Shown in pieces: positions 25,590 through 34,900 of a stretch of DNA of 64,000 nt; position 1 is the first letter of the stretch; each line of letters starts with the position of its first letter. The stretch is from positions 682,001 through 746,000 of the forward strand of contig OX376642.1 of assembly GCA_947383695.1 (NCBI GenBank), in the 5' to 3' direction. The notes beneath the pieces are model-generated. The model was not told the origin of the DNA. It saw only the letters and a list, made by a program, of their open reading frames with translations, and ran no database searches. Made by a program: the position numbers and the translations under genes. The DNA comes from Actinomycetes bacterium (lineage in GTDB: Bacteria; Actinomycetota; Actinomycetes; Nanopelagicales; Nanopelagicaceae).

Positions 25590-26900
25590 ATGAGTACAAC
25601 ACACACCGAACTTGAACTAGAAGCCATTCGAATTTGCCAAGAGTTAATTCGAATTCCGAGCGTTAACTTTGGAGATGGCAAAGGTGACGAAAAGGCGGTT
25701 GCCGATTACGTAGCGAAGTTGTTGTTGGAGGTTGGCATTGAACCTACTATCTATGAATCTGCTCCGGGTCGTTGCAATGTTATAGCTCGCATTAAAGGAA
25801 AGAATCCCCAACGTCCAGGTTTAGTTGTTCATGGGCACATAGATGTTGTTCCGGTAAATGCCGATGATTGGTCTGTTGATCCATTCGGCGCAGAGATAAA
25901 GGATGGATACATCTGGGGTCGCGGCGCAGTGGATATGAAAAACATGGATGCGATGATTCTCGCAACTGTTCGTGATTGGGCACGCACTGGTTATGTTCCA
26001 GATCGCGATATTGTTTTAGCATTTTTTGCAGATGAAGAAGCTGGAAGTGTGTACGGATCTCACTACATGGTGAAGGAGCATCCAGAAGTTTTTGCTGGTT
26101 GCACCGAAGCGGTTTCCGAAGTTGGAGGTTTCTCGGTAACTGTTGCTGGTGGTAAGCGCTTGTACCTTATTGAAACTGCAGAAAAGGGAATTCACTGGAT
26201 GCGTCTAACCGCCAGTGGTCGTGCAGGGCATGGATCGATGATGAATGATGACAACGCGATCACCTCACTTTCAGAAGCTGTTGCCAAGATCGGTCGTTTT
26301 GAATGGCCGCAGCGCTATAGCAAAACTGTCAAAGCATTTTTCAAGAGAATTGCCGAAGAAACGGGCAAGCCTTATAACGAGGAAGATCTTCGCCCGCTTT
26401 TGAAGGAGATTGGTTTTGCATCCAGCATGATCGGTGCAACCCTTCAAAACACCGCCAATCCAACGATGTTAGATGCCGGTTATAAAGCGAACGTGATCCC
26501 AGGATCTGCAACTGCAACAATCGATGGACGTTTCATCCCGGGATATGAAGATGAATTGAACTCAACTATCAAAAGTTTAATCGGCGAAAACATCACCGTT
26601 GAAACAATTACTCGTGATAAAGCTTTAGAGGTTCCATTCGAGGGTGATCTCGTCGAAGCTATGTGCAACGCCTTAATCAAAGAGGATTCCGTTGCGATTC
26701 CAGTTCCTTATGTAATGAGCGGTGGAACAGACAACAAGGCACTGGCTGACCTAGGAATTATTGGTTACGGATTTTCACCATTAAAACTAGATGCTGATTT
26801 CAACTTCATGGCGATGTTCCATGGAGTAGATGAGCGCGTACCTGTTGAGGGACTAACTTTTGGAGCGCGAGTGTTGAAGGACTTTTTAGAACACGCCTAA
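25590..26900 (+). CDS. M20 family zinc peptidase / deacylase
   Basis: A 436-residue metallopeptidase of the ArgE/DapE/dipeptidase group. Metal ligands are visible in VVHGHIDVVP, GRGAVDMKN, FADEEAG and the late MFHGVDERVP; the dimerisation domain (about residues 200-310) interrupts the catalytic one. Its length and sequence resemble the general actinobacterial M20 dipeptidase (Rv2141c-like) more than DapE, so the substrate may be dipeptides. No ribosome binding site or convincing -10 precedes the ATG. The TAA stop interlocks by four bases with that of the aldo/keto reductase gene. Confidence 0.88.
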   Translation: MSTTHTELELEAIRICQELIRIPSVNFGDGKGDEKAVADYVAKLLLEVGIEPTIYESAPGRCNVIARIKGKNPQRPGLVVHGHIDVVPVNADDWSVDPFGAEIKDGYIWGRGAVDMKNMDAMILATVRDWARTGYVPDRDIVLAFFADEEAGSVYGSHYMVKEHPEVFAGCTEAVSEVGGFSVTVAGGKRLYLIETAEKGIHWMRLTASGRAGHGSMMNDDNAITSLSEAVAKIGRFEWPQRYSKTVKAFFKRIAEETGKPYNEEDLRPLLKEIGFASSMIGATLQNTANPTMLDAGYKANVIPGSATATIDGRFIPGYEDELNSTIKSLIGENITVETITRDKALEVPFEGDLVEAMCNALIKEDSVAIPVPYVMSGGTDNKALADLGIIGYGFSPLKLDADFNFMAMFHGVDERVPVEGLTFGARVLKDFLEHA

Positions 26901-27841
26901 AGGCTTATCTCATCCAAAGCGGTACGAACAATCTCCGGAAGTGAGATCTCTTCGCTTTTGAGCACCCCGCGTAGTTGGGCACCTGTTCTAGCCCCAATAA
27001 GTGAACTAGTAACACCTGGTGCGTCGCGAACCCACGCTAAAGCAACTTCAAGTGGGGAAAAACCTAAACCTTCAGCTGCAACTGCAACTGCTTCAACTAT
27101 TTTCGCTGAGCGGGAATCCAAATACGGTTCGATATGTTTTGCAAAGTGTGGGGCGGCTCCACGTGAATCACTCGGAATGCCTTTGCGGTACTTACCTGTT
27201 AAAACTCCACGAGCAAGAGGCGCCCACGCTAAAAATCCCAAACCACACTCGACTGCAGCATCGATAATTTCAAACTCTGCATTTCGATTAAGCAGCGAGT
27301 ACTCACCTTGAATTGTCGTTAATGGAGCCTTCATTGAGTTTGATTGTTGCTTTGTCGCAGCTCTTGCTAACTGCCAACCAGAGTAATTACTTACCCCAAC
27401 ATATCGAGCACGACCAGTTGTGTATGCATAATCGAGCGCGGATAAAGTGTCATCGAGGGGAGTGACTTCATCCCAATTGTGAATCTGCCAAATATCAACA
27501 AAATCTGTTCCTAGGCGATTAAGTGAACGATCCAACTCAGCGATTAAAGAATGACGTGAAGCATCCACCCGTCGAGTTCCATCGGAAAAATTTATTCCAG
27601 CTTTGGTAGCAATGATCACTTCATCGCGATTGAAAAGTGAGCCGATTAGTCCACCAATTACACGCTCGCTATCGCCATCACCATATGTAGCTGCGGTATC
27701 CAAGAAGTTTCCACCGGCATCCAAAAAGGCACGACACTGGTCGGCGGCTTCAATCTCATCGGTGTCCCGTCCCCAGGTCATGGTTCCAAGCCCCAAACGA
27801 GAGAGCGCTAATCCACTACCGCCTGCTCGTCGTTTTTCCAT
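26897..27841 (-). CDS. Aldo/keto reductase
   Basis: A 314-residue NADPH-dependent oxidoreductase with the TIM-barrel motifs of the family: FLDTAATYGDGDSERVIGGL (catalytic Asp and Tyr), VIIATKAG (Lys), IWQIHNWDEVTPLDDT (His), GVSNYSGWQLARA, and FLAWAPLARGVLTGKYRKG. The substrate is unknown. A TAAGGT -10 lies six bases before the ATG, suggesting a leaderless message. It is divergent from the phosphatase gene at 27892 with 50 bases between the starts. Confidence 0.9.
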   Translation of the reverse strand: MEKRRAGGSGLALSRLGLGTMTWGRDTDEIEAADQCRAFLDAGGNFLDTAATYGDGDSERVIGGLIGSLFNRDEVIIATKAGINFSDGTRRVDASRHSLIAELDRSLNRLGTDFVDIWQIHNWDEVTPLDDTLSALDYAYTTGRARYVGVSNYSGWQLARAATKQQSNSMKAPLTTIQGEYSLLNRNAEFEIIDAAVECGLGFLAWAPLARGVLTGKYRKGIPSDSRGAAPHFAKHIEPYLDSRSAKIVEAVAVAAEGLGFSPLEVALAWVRDAPGVTSSLIGARTGAQLRGVLKSEEISLPEIVRTALDEISL

Positions 27842-27847
27842 GGAGCG

Positions 27848-27885
27848 ACCTTAGCAAGGCCGAGCGGCAAAAGCTGCGATAGCCT
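27848..27885. promoter_or_regulatory. Divergent leaderless promoters (aldo/keto reductase and phosphomutase-like gene)
   Basis: Minus strand TAAGGT (complement of 27848-27853) is six bases before ATG 27841. Plus strand TAGCCT (27880-27885) is six bases before ATG 27892. The whole gap is 50 bases and contains no ribosome binding sites. Confidence 0.6.
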
Positions 27886-27891
27886 TTCATT

Positions 27892-28569
27892 ATGCGTTTA
27901 GTTTTGATTCGACATGCTCACTCCCAATCAAATGCTTCTGGGGTTTTATCGGGTCGACTCCCAAATGTTCATCTGTCCGAGAAAGGGATGAAGCAATCTC
28001 AACAACTGTCCGAAAGGCTTGGAAACTTTGCGGTCGCGCAGTTAAGAGTTTCACCAATGGAGAGATGTTTTGAGACAATTTCGCCGTGGCTCAATGATGT
28101 ACTTCTGAAGAATTCACCCCAATTTGAACCAATAATCGATCCCTTACTTAATGAGGTTGATTACGGTAGTTGGAGCGGAAAGAAGTTATCGGCACTTTCA
28201 CGCAAGAAGGAGTGGCGAACTGTGCAAGAGTCACCAAGCCGTATGTACTTTCCTGACGGCGAAGGGATCGCGCAAATGCAATCTCGGGCCATGAGTGTCG
28301 TCCATGAGCTTGCCAAGCTTCCTGATTCTAAAACCGCGGTGATCGTCAGCCATGGCGATGTCATTAAATCTATAGTCGCTTCCGCTCTTGGTACACATCT
28401 TGATGAGTTCCAAAGAATCATTATCGATCCAGCATCTGTATCGGTTCTCGATTACTCAGGAATCAAACCTCGCGTTTTGCTTCTTAATGACACACGAGCC
28501 GTTGTTACAGATTTACTACAAGCACCGAAGCGTTCAAAAAACCTTTTAGGCGGGGGAGCCGGTAAGTGA
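27892..28569 (+). CDS. Histidine phosphatase (phosphomutase-like), MSMEG_4193/Rv2135c type
   Basis: A 225-residue histidine phosphatase. Catalytic pieces: LVLIRHAHSQSN (phosphohistidine, RHG-type motif with Ala), VSPMERCFET (second Arg), NEVDYGSWSG (acid), and VIVSHGDVIKSIV (second His). It heads the block phosphatase-DUF3090-SCO1664-mshC that is conserved in actinobacteria, which suggests a link with thiol or nucleotide metabolism, but the substrate is unknown. Its TGA overlaps the GTG of the next gene (GTGA). Confidence 0.88.
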   Translation: MRLVLIRHAHSQSNASGVLSGRLPNVHLSEKGMKQSQQLSERLGNFAVAQLRVSPMERCFETISPWLNDVLLKNSPQFEPIIDPLLNEVDYGSWSGKKLSALSRKKEWRTVQESPSRMYFPDGEGIAQMQSRAMSVVHELAKLPDSKTAVIVSHGDVIKSIVASALGTHLDEFQRIIIDPASVSVLDYSGIKPRVLLLNDTRAVVTDLLQAPKRSKNLLGGGAGK

Positions 28570-29075
28570 GGCACTCCTTTACAAATCCACTGCGCTGCGT
28601 AGCTGGAACTATTGGAGAACCTGGAGAGCGCGCCTTTTTCATTCAAGCTCGTTCTGATAGCCGAGTAATCAGTGTTGCAGTTGAGAAAGCACAGGTTCAA
28701 GCGGTCGCCGGTCGATTAGAGATGATGATCGCTGAAGTTCGCAAAGCAAATCCATTAGTTTTAGTTGAAACCTTGCCCACCGATGATGCACCTTTGGAAA
28801 CACCGGTTGATGAAGAGTTTCAAGTTGGAGCGATTTCCTTAGCGTGGAATGATGAAACGCAGCTCATTGCTCTCGAATTGTATGAGTTAGAAGATGATGA
28901 GGAAGATGCCGAAGGCAGTGTTCTGGAAATCAATTTTTCACTCGGAATGGCTGCAGCTTTCGCGCAACGATCAAAAGCGGTTGTAAACGCGGGACGATTA
29001 CCGTGTCCATTTTGCGGGATCCCGATTGATCCACGTGGACATCTGTGTCCGAGGGCAAATGGCTACCGTCGATAA
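28566..29075 (+). CDS. DUF3090 family protein
   Basis: Conserved actinobacterial protein of unknown function, 169 residues. Starts with GTG overlapping the upstream stop. The C-terminus has a cysteine cluster, PCPFCGIPIDPRGHLCPRAN, that looks like a small metal-binding knuckle (C-x2-C, then H-x-C). The middle is acidic (ELEDDEEDAEGS). It always accompanies the phosphatase and the SCO1664-type gene as far as I recall. No catalytic motif is apparent. Confidence 0.85.
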   Translation: MRHSFTNPLRCVAGTIGEPGERAFFIQARSDSRVISVAVEKAQVQAVAGRLEMMIAEVRKANPLVLVETLPTDDAPLETPVDEEFQVGAISLAWNDETQLIALELYELEDDEEDAEGSVLEINFSLGMAAAFAQRSKAVVNAGRLPCPFCGIPIDPRGHLCPRANGYRR

Positions 29076-29769
29076 GTTAACGATCTTGCGTGATGGTGCG
29101 CTGCGAGTCACGGGACGGTTAGTTGATGCATCTAACGCCACCTTGTATGCGACTTCAACCCACAATGATGACGAAATGATTTGTATCTACAAACCCATCG
29201 CTGGCGAAAGACCATTGTGGGATTTTTCAGATGGTTCATTGGCTTATCGTGAGTACGCGGCGTACTTGATAAGCGATCGCATCGGATTCAATCTTGTTCC
29301 GCTAACTATTTTGCGTGATGGCCCATATGGCGAAGGTATGGTTCAAGAATGGATCACTATCGATGAATCAATTGATTTAGGGGTTTTCTTTTCAACCGAT
29401 CATCCCTCTTTGCGTTTGATGGCACTTTTTGATGCAATTGTTAACAACACCGATCGTAAGATTGGACATTTACTGCCGCTAACCAAGGAAGTTGTTTACG
29501 GCTGCGATCATGGGGTGACTTTTCATGTTGAGGACAAGTTACGCACTGTTTTATGGCAATGGGCAGAAGATCCATTTAACCAACAGGAGTTAGAGATCCT
29601 CCGAAAAGCTGAAGAACTTTTAGCCGGTGAACTAGGAGCTTTGCTTGAACCGCTTTTAACTCAAGAAGAGATTGCCGCGACACAACACCGTGTATCTCGC
29701 CTAATCTCCGAAGGTGCATTCCCGCTACCAAATCCCAATTGGCCCGCTGTTCCGTGGCCGGCTTTCTAA
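29059..29769 (+). CDS. SCO1664 family protein, HipA/PI-kinase-like
   Basis: A 236-residue protein recognisable as the SCO1664 family. Kinase-like features: a lysine in IYKPIAGERPLWDF, an aspartate motif DAIVNNTDRKIGHLL resembling the HipA/PI3K catalytic loop, and a following CDHGVTF (metal-binding D-x-G). It may phosphorylate a small molecule or protein; not demonstrated. ATG 29059 is chosen (GAGGG upstream); the frame is open to 29026. It overlaps DUF3090 by 17 bases and precedes mshC. Confidence 0.8.
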   Translation: MATVDKLTILRDGALRVTGRLVDASNATLYATSTHNDDEMICIYKPIAGERPLWDFSDGSLAYREYAAYLISDRIGFNLVPLTILRDGPYGEGMVQEWITIDESIDLGVFFSTDHPSLRLMALFDAIVNNTDRKIGHLLPLTKEVVYGCDHGVTFHVEDKLRTVLWQWAEDPFNQQELEILRKAEELLAGELGALLEPLLTQEEIAATQHRVSRLISEGAFPLPNPNWPAVPWPAF

Positions 29770-29773
29770 GCAA

Positions 29774-29779
29774 TACGAT
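29774..29779 (+). promoter_or_regulatory. -10 element of leaderless promoter for mshC
   Basis: TACGAT lies six bases before ATG 29786. It supports this start over the in-frame ATG at 29714, which lies inside the upstream gene. Confidence 0.5.
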
Positions 29780-29785
29780 ACGTAT

Positions 29786-31027
29786 ATGAACTCGTGGTCT
29801 TCGGTTGATATCCCCGCCTTGGTCACAGGCGGCGAACTTCCAGCACTACGGCTCTCTGACACAGCCTCACAAAGTGTAAAAGCTGTGGAGAAGAAGGCCG
29901 CTTATCGCATGTATGTATGCGGGATTACACCTTACGATTCAACCCACCTTGGACATGCTGCTACATATTTAACCTTTGACTTAATCAATCGTTACCTCAG
30001 AGCCTCCGGATCTACAGTTAATTACGTACAAAACATCACAGATATTGATGATCCTTTACTTGAGAGAGCTATTCGCGATGGTGTTGATTGGAAGGATCTA
30101 GCTCATCAACAAATAGATTTATTTCGTGGCGACATGGTTGCACTTCGAGTTATTCCGCCCGCACATTACATAGGCGCTGTTGAAGCAATTCCACTTGTTG
30201 TCGAAGCGGTGAATGCGCTTGCATCGCAAGAAAGTATCTACCCCGTTGATAGCGATCTGTACTTCGCCGTAAATAAGGATCCTCAATTTGGAAAGCGATC
30301 ACATCTGTCCACGAAGGAAATGACCACCATATTTTCTGAGCGTGGAGGCGATCCATCACGTGCAGGAAAACAGAGCCCACTTGATTGTTTAGTGTGGATG
30401 AGTCAGCGACCTAATGAACCTGGATGGGAATCATCTTTGGGGGTCGGGCGACCAGGATGGCACATTGAATGCACAGCAATCGCACTTAAGTATTTGGCCC
30501 CATTAGATACAGAAGTAACACTTATTGATATCCAAGGTGGCGGAAGTGATCTGATCTTCCCTCACCACGAAATGTGCGCCGCTCAAGCACATGTGATGAC
30601 AGGTAAAGAGTTAGCCGGCTCATATGTTCACACCGGAATGATTGGCCTAGATGGCGAAAAGATGAGCAAGAGCAAGGGAAATCTTGTCTTTGTCTCACGC
30701 TTAGTTGCTGCAGGGGTTGATCCGATGGCGATTCGTTGGGCGCTTATGTCTACCCATTATCGTGTGGATCGAATGTGGAGCGATGACGTATTAAGCAAAG
30801 CTCAGAATGAAATTTCTGTCGTTGAAAAAGCCTTAAAAATGTCAGATGTCGCACCGACAGCGCAATTGGTTCAACAAATAGCAGAGGCAATTAGCAATGA
30901 TCTTGATACCCCTGCAGCAATCGCAGCGGTTCTTTCTTGGAGCCAAGAGACTATGAATGGATCTAACGGGGGAGATGTAACGCAATTACGAAATACCCTG
31001 GATGCACTATTGGGATTAACTCTTTAA
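29786..31027 (+). CDS. mshC: Mycothiol ligase (cysteine:GlcN-Ins ligase)
   Basis: Joins cysteine to GlcN-inositol with ATP in mycothiol synthesis, the actinobacterial glutathione substitute. It is a cysteinyl-tRNA synthetase homologue: MYVCGITPYDSTHLGHAATY (zinc Cys and HIGH-like HLGH), VQNITDIDDPLLERA, GRPGWHIECTAIAL, GGGSDLIFPHHE and KMSKSKGN. The wording of these motifs and the C-terminal shortness (413 residues, no tRNA-binding domain) mark MshC rather than CysS. The TAA stop interlocks with that of the PAC2 gene on the opposite strand. Confidence 0.93.
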   Translation: MNSWSSVDIPALVTGGELPALRLSDTASQSVKAVEKKAAYRMYVCGITPYDSTHLGHAATYLTFDLINRYLRASGSTVNYVQNITDIDDPLLERAIRDGVDWKDLAHQQIDLFRGDMVALRVIPPAHYIGAVEAIPLVVEAVNALASQESIYPVDSDLYFAVNKDPQFGKRSHLSTKEMTTIFSERGGDPSRAGKQSPLDCLVWMSQRPNEPGWESSLGVGRPGWHIECTAIALKYLAPLDTEVTLIDIQGGGSDLIFPHHEMCAAQAHVMTGKELAGSYVHTGMIGLDGEKMSKSKGNLVFVSRLVAAGVDPMAIRWALMSTHYRVDRMWSDDVLSKAQNEISVVEKALKMSDVAPTAQLVQQIAEAISNDLDTPAAIAAVLSWSQETMNGSNGGDVTQLRNTLDALLGLTL

Positions 31028-31887
31028 TCCTCTTTTTGTCTACGTAAATATCTCTCAAACTCTTTAGCAATGCTGTCTCCGGAAACATCGGGAAGTTCGG
31101 CAGCATCTTTACTTTCTTCAAGCGCTTTTACATACTCAGCAACTTCTGTGTCTTCCGCGGCCAAATCATTGACCTCTTGCTCCCACGAGTCTGCACTTTC
31201 CGGTAAATCTGCCAACGGAATCGATACCTCTAAAAACTCTTCTAGGGTATTAATCAAAGCCAATGTTGCTTTCGGAGATGGTGCATTGGAAGCGTAATGT
31301 GGAACAGCTGCCCACAAAGAGATCGCATCAATGCCACGTCGCATGCACCCATCTTGGATGATTCCAAGAATTCCAGTTGGACCTTCGTACTTGGATACAG
31401 AAACACCTAACCGAGTCGCAATCGATGGATGAGCACCCGTTCCGGTGACAGAGATTGGACGAGTATGAGGAGTATCAGCAAGTAATGAACCGAGTGTGAT
31501 GATGAGTGAAACCTCTAGATCATCGGCTAAATCCAAAAGATCAGAGGTGAAACTCTTCCAACGCATCGAGGGCTCAACACCAGTGACGATTACTAGATCT
31601 CGGGGCATTGAAGGAATCGATAATCCAAAAACTTGAGTTGTTGGCCAGGTAAGGCTTCGAATCTCGCTCTCATCAATGGAGACAACTGGACGATTTACTT
31701 GAAAATCGTAGAAATCTTCAGATTCAACATCTGCTATCAGCTCTGGTACTACATCATCACTCTTATCGCGCCATCCAGATAACAAGTGCTCCACAGCACC
31801 TGATGCCGCTTCAGCAGCATCATTCCAGCCAGAAAAGGCCATGATCATGACCGGATTTCGCAGAAGTGGAATCTGATGAATCTCCAT
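31024..31887 (-). CDS. PAC2 family protein (proteasome assembly chaperone-like)
   Basis: A 287-residue PAC2-fold protein (PVMIMAFSGWNDAAEAASGAVEHL near the start, GSLLADTPHTRP, GISLWAAVPHYA-like segment). The archaeal/eukaryotic relatives help assemble proteasomes, but actinobacterial members have no proven role, and no proteasome genes are seen in this window. ATG 31887 is preferred over 31929 because a TAAGGT -10 lies seven bases upstream and the longer form would run into metH. Acidic C-terminus. Confidence 0.85.
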   Translation of the reverse strand: MEIHQIPLLRNPVMIMAFSGWNDAAEAASGAVEHLLSGWRDKSDDVVPELIADVESEDFYDFQVNRPVVSIDESEIRSLTWPTTQVFGLSIPSMPRDLVIVTGVEPSMRWKSFTSDLLDLADDLEVSLIITLGSLLADTPHTRPISVTGTGAHPSIATRLGVSVSKYEGPTGILGIIQDGCMRRGIDAISLWAAVPHYASNAPSPKATLALINTLEEFLEVSIPLADLPESADSWEQEVNDLAAEDTEVAEYVKALEESKDAAELPDVSGDSIAKEFERYLRRQKED

Positions 31888-31894
31888 GAAAGCA

Positions 31895-31909
31895 ACCTTA
31901 AGGTAACCT
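31895..31909. promoter_or_regulatory. Divergent leaderless promoters of PAC2 gene and metH
   Basis: Minus strand TAAGGT (complement of 31895-31900) is seven bases before ATG 31887. Plus strand TAACCT (31904-31909) is seven bases before ATG 31917. Between them runs the palindrome ACCTTAAGGT followed by another ACCTT, three alternating copies of the same pentamer. Confidence 0.55.
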
Positions 31910-31916
31910 TCGTCAA

Positions 31917-34900
31917 ATGAGTACTCCAACCAAGCAGCCAGGGTTATTGCGTACCACCTTGGCTCAACGGGTTGTAGTTGCCGATGGGGCTATGGGCACG
32001 ATGTTGCAAGCGGCCAATCCCACCCTCGAAGATTTTCAAAACCATGAAGGGTGCAATGAAATTCTCAATGTCAGCAGGCCTGACATTGTTCGCTCCGTTC
32101 ACAATGAGTACCTAGCAGCCGGAGTCGATGCGGTTGAGACAAATACCTTTGGCGCTAACTGGTCTAACTTGGCAGATTACGGAATTGAAGATCGTATCTA
32201 TGAACTTGCTTTTGCAGGCGGAAAGATCGCACGTGAGGCCGCGGACTCATTTTCAACAAAGGAAAAACCCCGTTTCGTTTTAGGATCATTGGGACCAGGA
32301 ACAAAACTACCTAGCCTCGGTCACACAACATATGAGAATTTAAAGGTTGCGTATTACACCGCTGCAAAGGGTTTGTCTGATTCAGGATGCGACGCGCTGC
32401 TAGTTGAAACTTCACAGGATTTACTGCAGGTAAAAGCTGCGGTGAATGGTTGTCGTCAAGCGATTAATGAAGCTGATCGCGACATTATGTTGATCGCACA
32501 AGTCACCGTTGAAACAACGGGAACAATGCTTTTGGGCTCAGAGATCGGAGCTGCTCTCAACACTTTAGAGCCAATGGGAATTGATTTGATCGGTCTGAAC
32601 TGTGCAACTGGACCAACTGAAATGTCTGAACATCTTCGATACTTAAGTAAGAATGCAAAGATCGCCATTTCAGTAATGCCTAACGCCGGATTGCCGGTTT
32701 TGGGAGCAAATGGTGCTTCCTATCCGTTGGGACCTCAGGAGCTTGCAACTGCGCTCGAAGGATTTGTTGATGATTACGGAATCTCCTTAGTAGGTGGATG
32801 TTGCGGTACAACCCCCGCCCACTTAGCAGCTGTTGTTCAGCAGGTCAGCGGCAAAAAGGTTCATGGAAGATCACCGCAATTAGATCCAGGTGCCTCATCG
32901 TTGTATCAATACGTTCCTTTCAGACAGGACAAGACTTATCTTGCAATTGGTGAACGCACCAACGCCAATGGCTCTCGCGCATTTAGAGATGCCTTGTTGG
33001 CCGAGGATTGGGAAAAATGTGTCGAGATTGCTCGTGATCAGATCCGTGATGGTGCACATATGCTCGATCTATCAGTTGATTATGTAGGTCGCGATGGTGC
33101 AGCTGACATGAGTCAATTAGCCTCACGATTTGCAACCGCAAGCACGCTGCCGATTGTTCTCGATTCAACGGAACCTGCTGTACTAAAAGCGGGCCTCGAG
33201 CATTTAGGTGGTCGTTGTGTCATCAACTCCGTTAACTATGAAGATGGCGACGGCCCTACATCTCGTTTTGCCAAGATTATGCCCTTGGTCAAGGAGCATG
33301 GAGCTAGTGTTGTTGCACTGACTATTGATGAAGAAGGTCAGGCACGCGATGCTGAATGGAAGCTGCGAGTTGCCCGACGACTTATCAATGATCTGCATGA
33401 CAACTGGGGAATGAATGTCGGCGACATTTTGATTGACTGCCTTACTTTCCCCATTGCCACCGGTCAGGAAGAAACGCGCAAAGATGGAATTGAAACCATC
33501 AATGCGATTCGCCAATTAAAAGCTGAGTTTCCTGAGGTGCAAACAACCTTAGGTGTGAGCAACGTTTCCTTTGGTCTCAACCCTGCTGCCCGCGTTGTAC
33601 TCAACTCTGTTTTTCTCCATGAATGCGTTCAAACGGGGTTAGATTCTGCGATCGTTCACCCTTCAAAGATCACACCAATGGTTCGCATCGATGAACGACA
33701 AAAAGAGGTTGCTCTCGACCTGATTTATGATCGCAGAACATTTGATGGCGAGGAATGTACTTATGATCCACTACAAGAGTTTCTCCAATTATTTGATGGC
33801 GTCGAACTAGCAACCAGTAAGAATGCGCGAGCAGAAGCACTTGCTGCTCTGCCTCTGTATGAGCGACTTCAACGTCGCATCATTGATGGCGAAAAGGTTG
33901 GTCTAGAAGATGACCTCAAAGAGGCGATGGCTCAAGGAACTCCGCCACTAGAAATTATCAACACCCACTTACTTGAAGGCATGAAGATCGTTGGAGAGCT
34001 CTTTGGTAAGGGTGAGATGCAACTTCCATTCGTACTTCAAAGCGCAGAGGTTATGAAAACCGCGGTGGCTATTCTGGAACCATTTATGGAAAAGACCGGT
34101 GACGAGGGCCGTGGAACGATGTTGCTTGCAACTGTAAAGGGCGATGTACACGATATTGGTAAGAACTTGGTAGACATTATTTTGACTAATAATGGATACC
34201 GAGTTGTAAACATCGGTATTAAGCAGACTATCAATCAGATTATTGATGGCGCACTTGAATCCAATGCAGATGCAATTGGTATGAGCGGTTTGCTGGTGAA
34301 ATCAACGGTAATCATGAAGGAAAATTTGCAAGAGATCACCGCACGAGGTTTGGATCATAAATGGCCGATCGTGCTCGGGGGAGCTGCATTAACTAGAGCC
34401 TATGTTGAACAGGATTTAGCAGCGTTATTCCCCGGAGAAGTTCGTTATGCAAGAGATGCCTTTGAAGGATTGCGACTCATGGATGCGATCATGGCAGTTA
34501 AGCGCGGCGAACCAGGTGCTGCACTTCCAGCACTTCGTCAACGTAAAGTTGCTAACACCAGAGTTAAGAGTGAAGAAGTACCTATCGATACAACACGTAG
34601 TGATGTCGCCGTTAATGTAGATATCCCAACTCCACCATTTTTTGGTTCTCGTGTTGTTAAGGGAATTCAACTCAGCGATTACGCGGGAATGTTGGATGAA
34701 AGAGCGCTCTTTGTTGGGCAGTGGGGTCTAAAGGGAAACCGTGGTGAGTATGAAAACATGGTGGAAACTGAAGGTCGCCCACGTTTGCGTTCATTACTCA
34801 ATGAGGTGCAGGCTAATGGTTGGCTCAACGCCGCTGTTGTGTATGGATACTTCCCTTGCTACAGCGAAGGCAATGATCTAGTCATCCTGCATCATGAGGG

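Noticed and set aside
31888-31916. Cobalamin riboswitch before metH
   Set aside because: Only 29 bases separate the divergent starts; no B12-box and no room for one.
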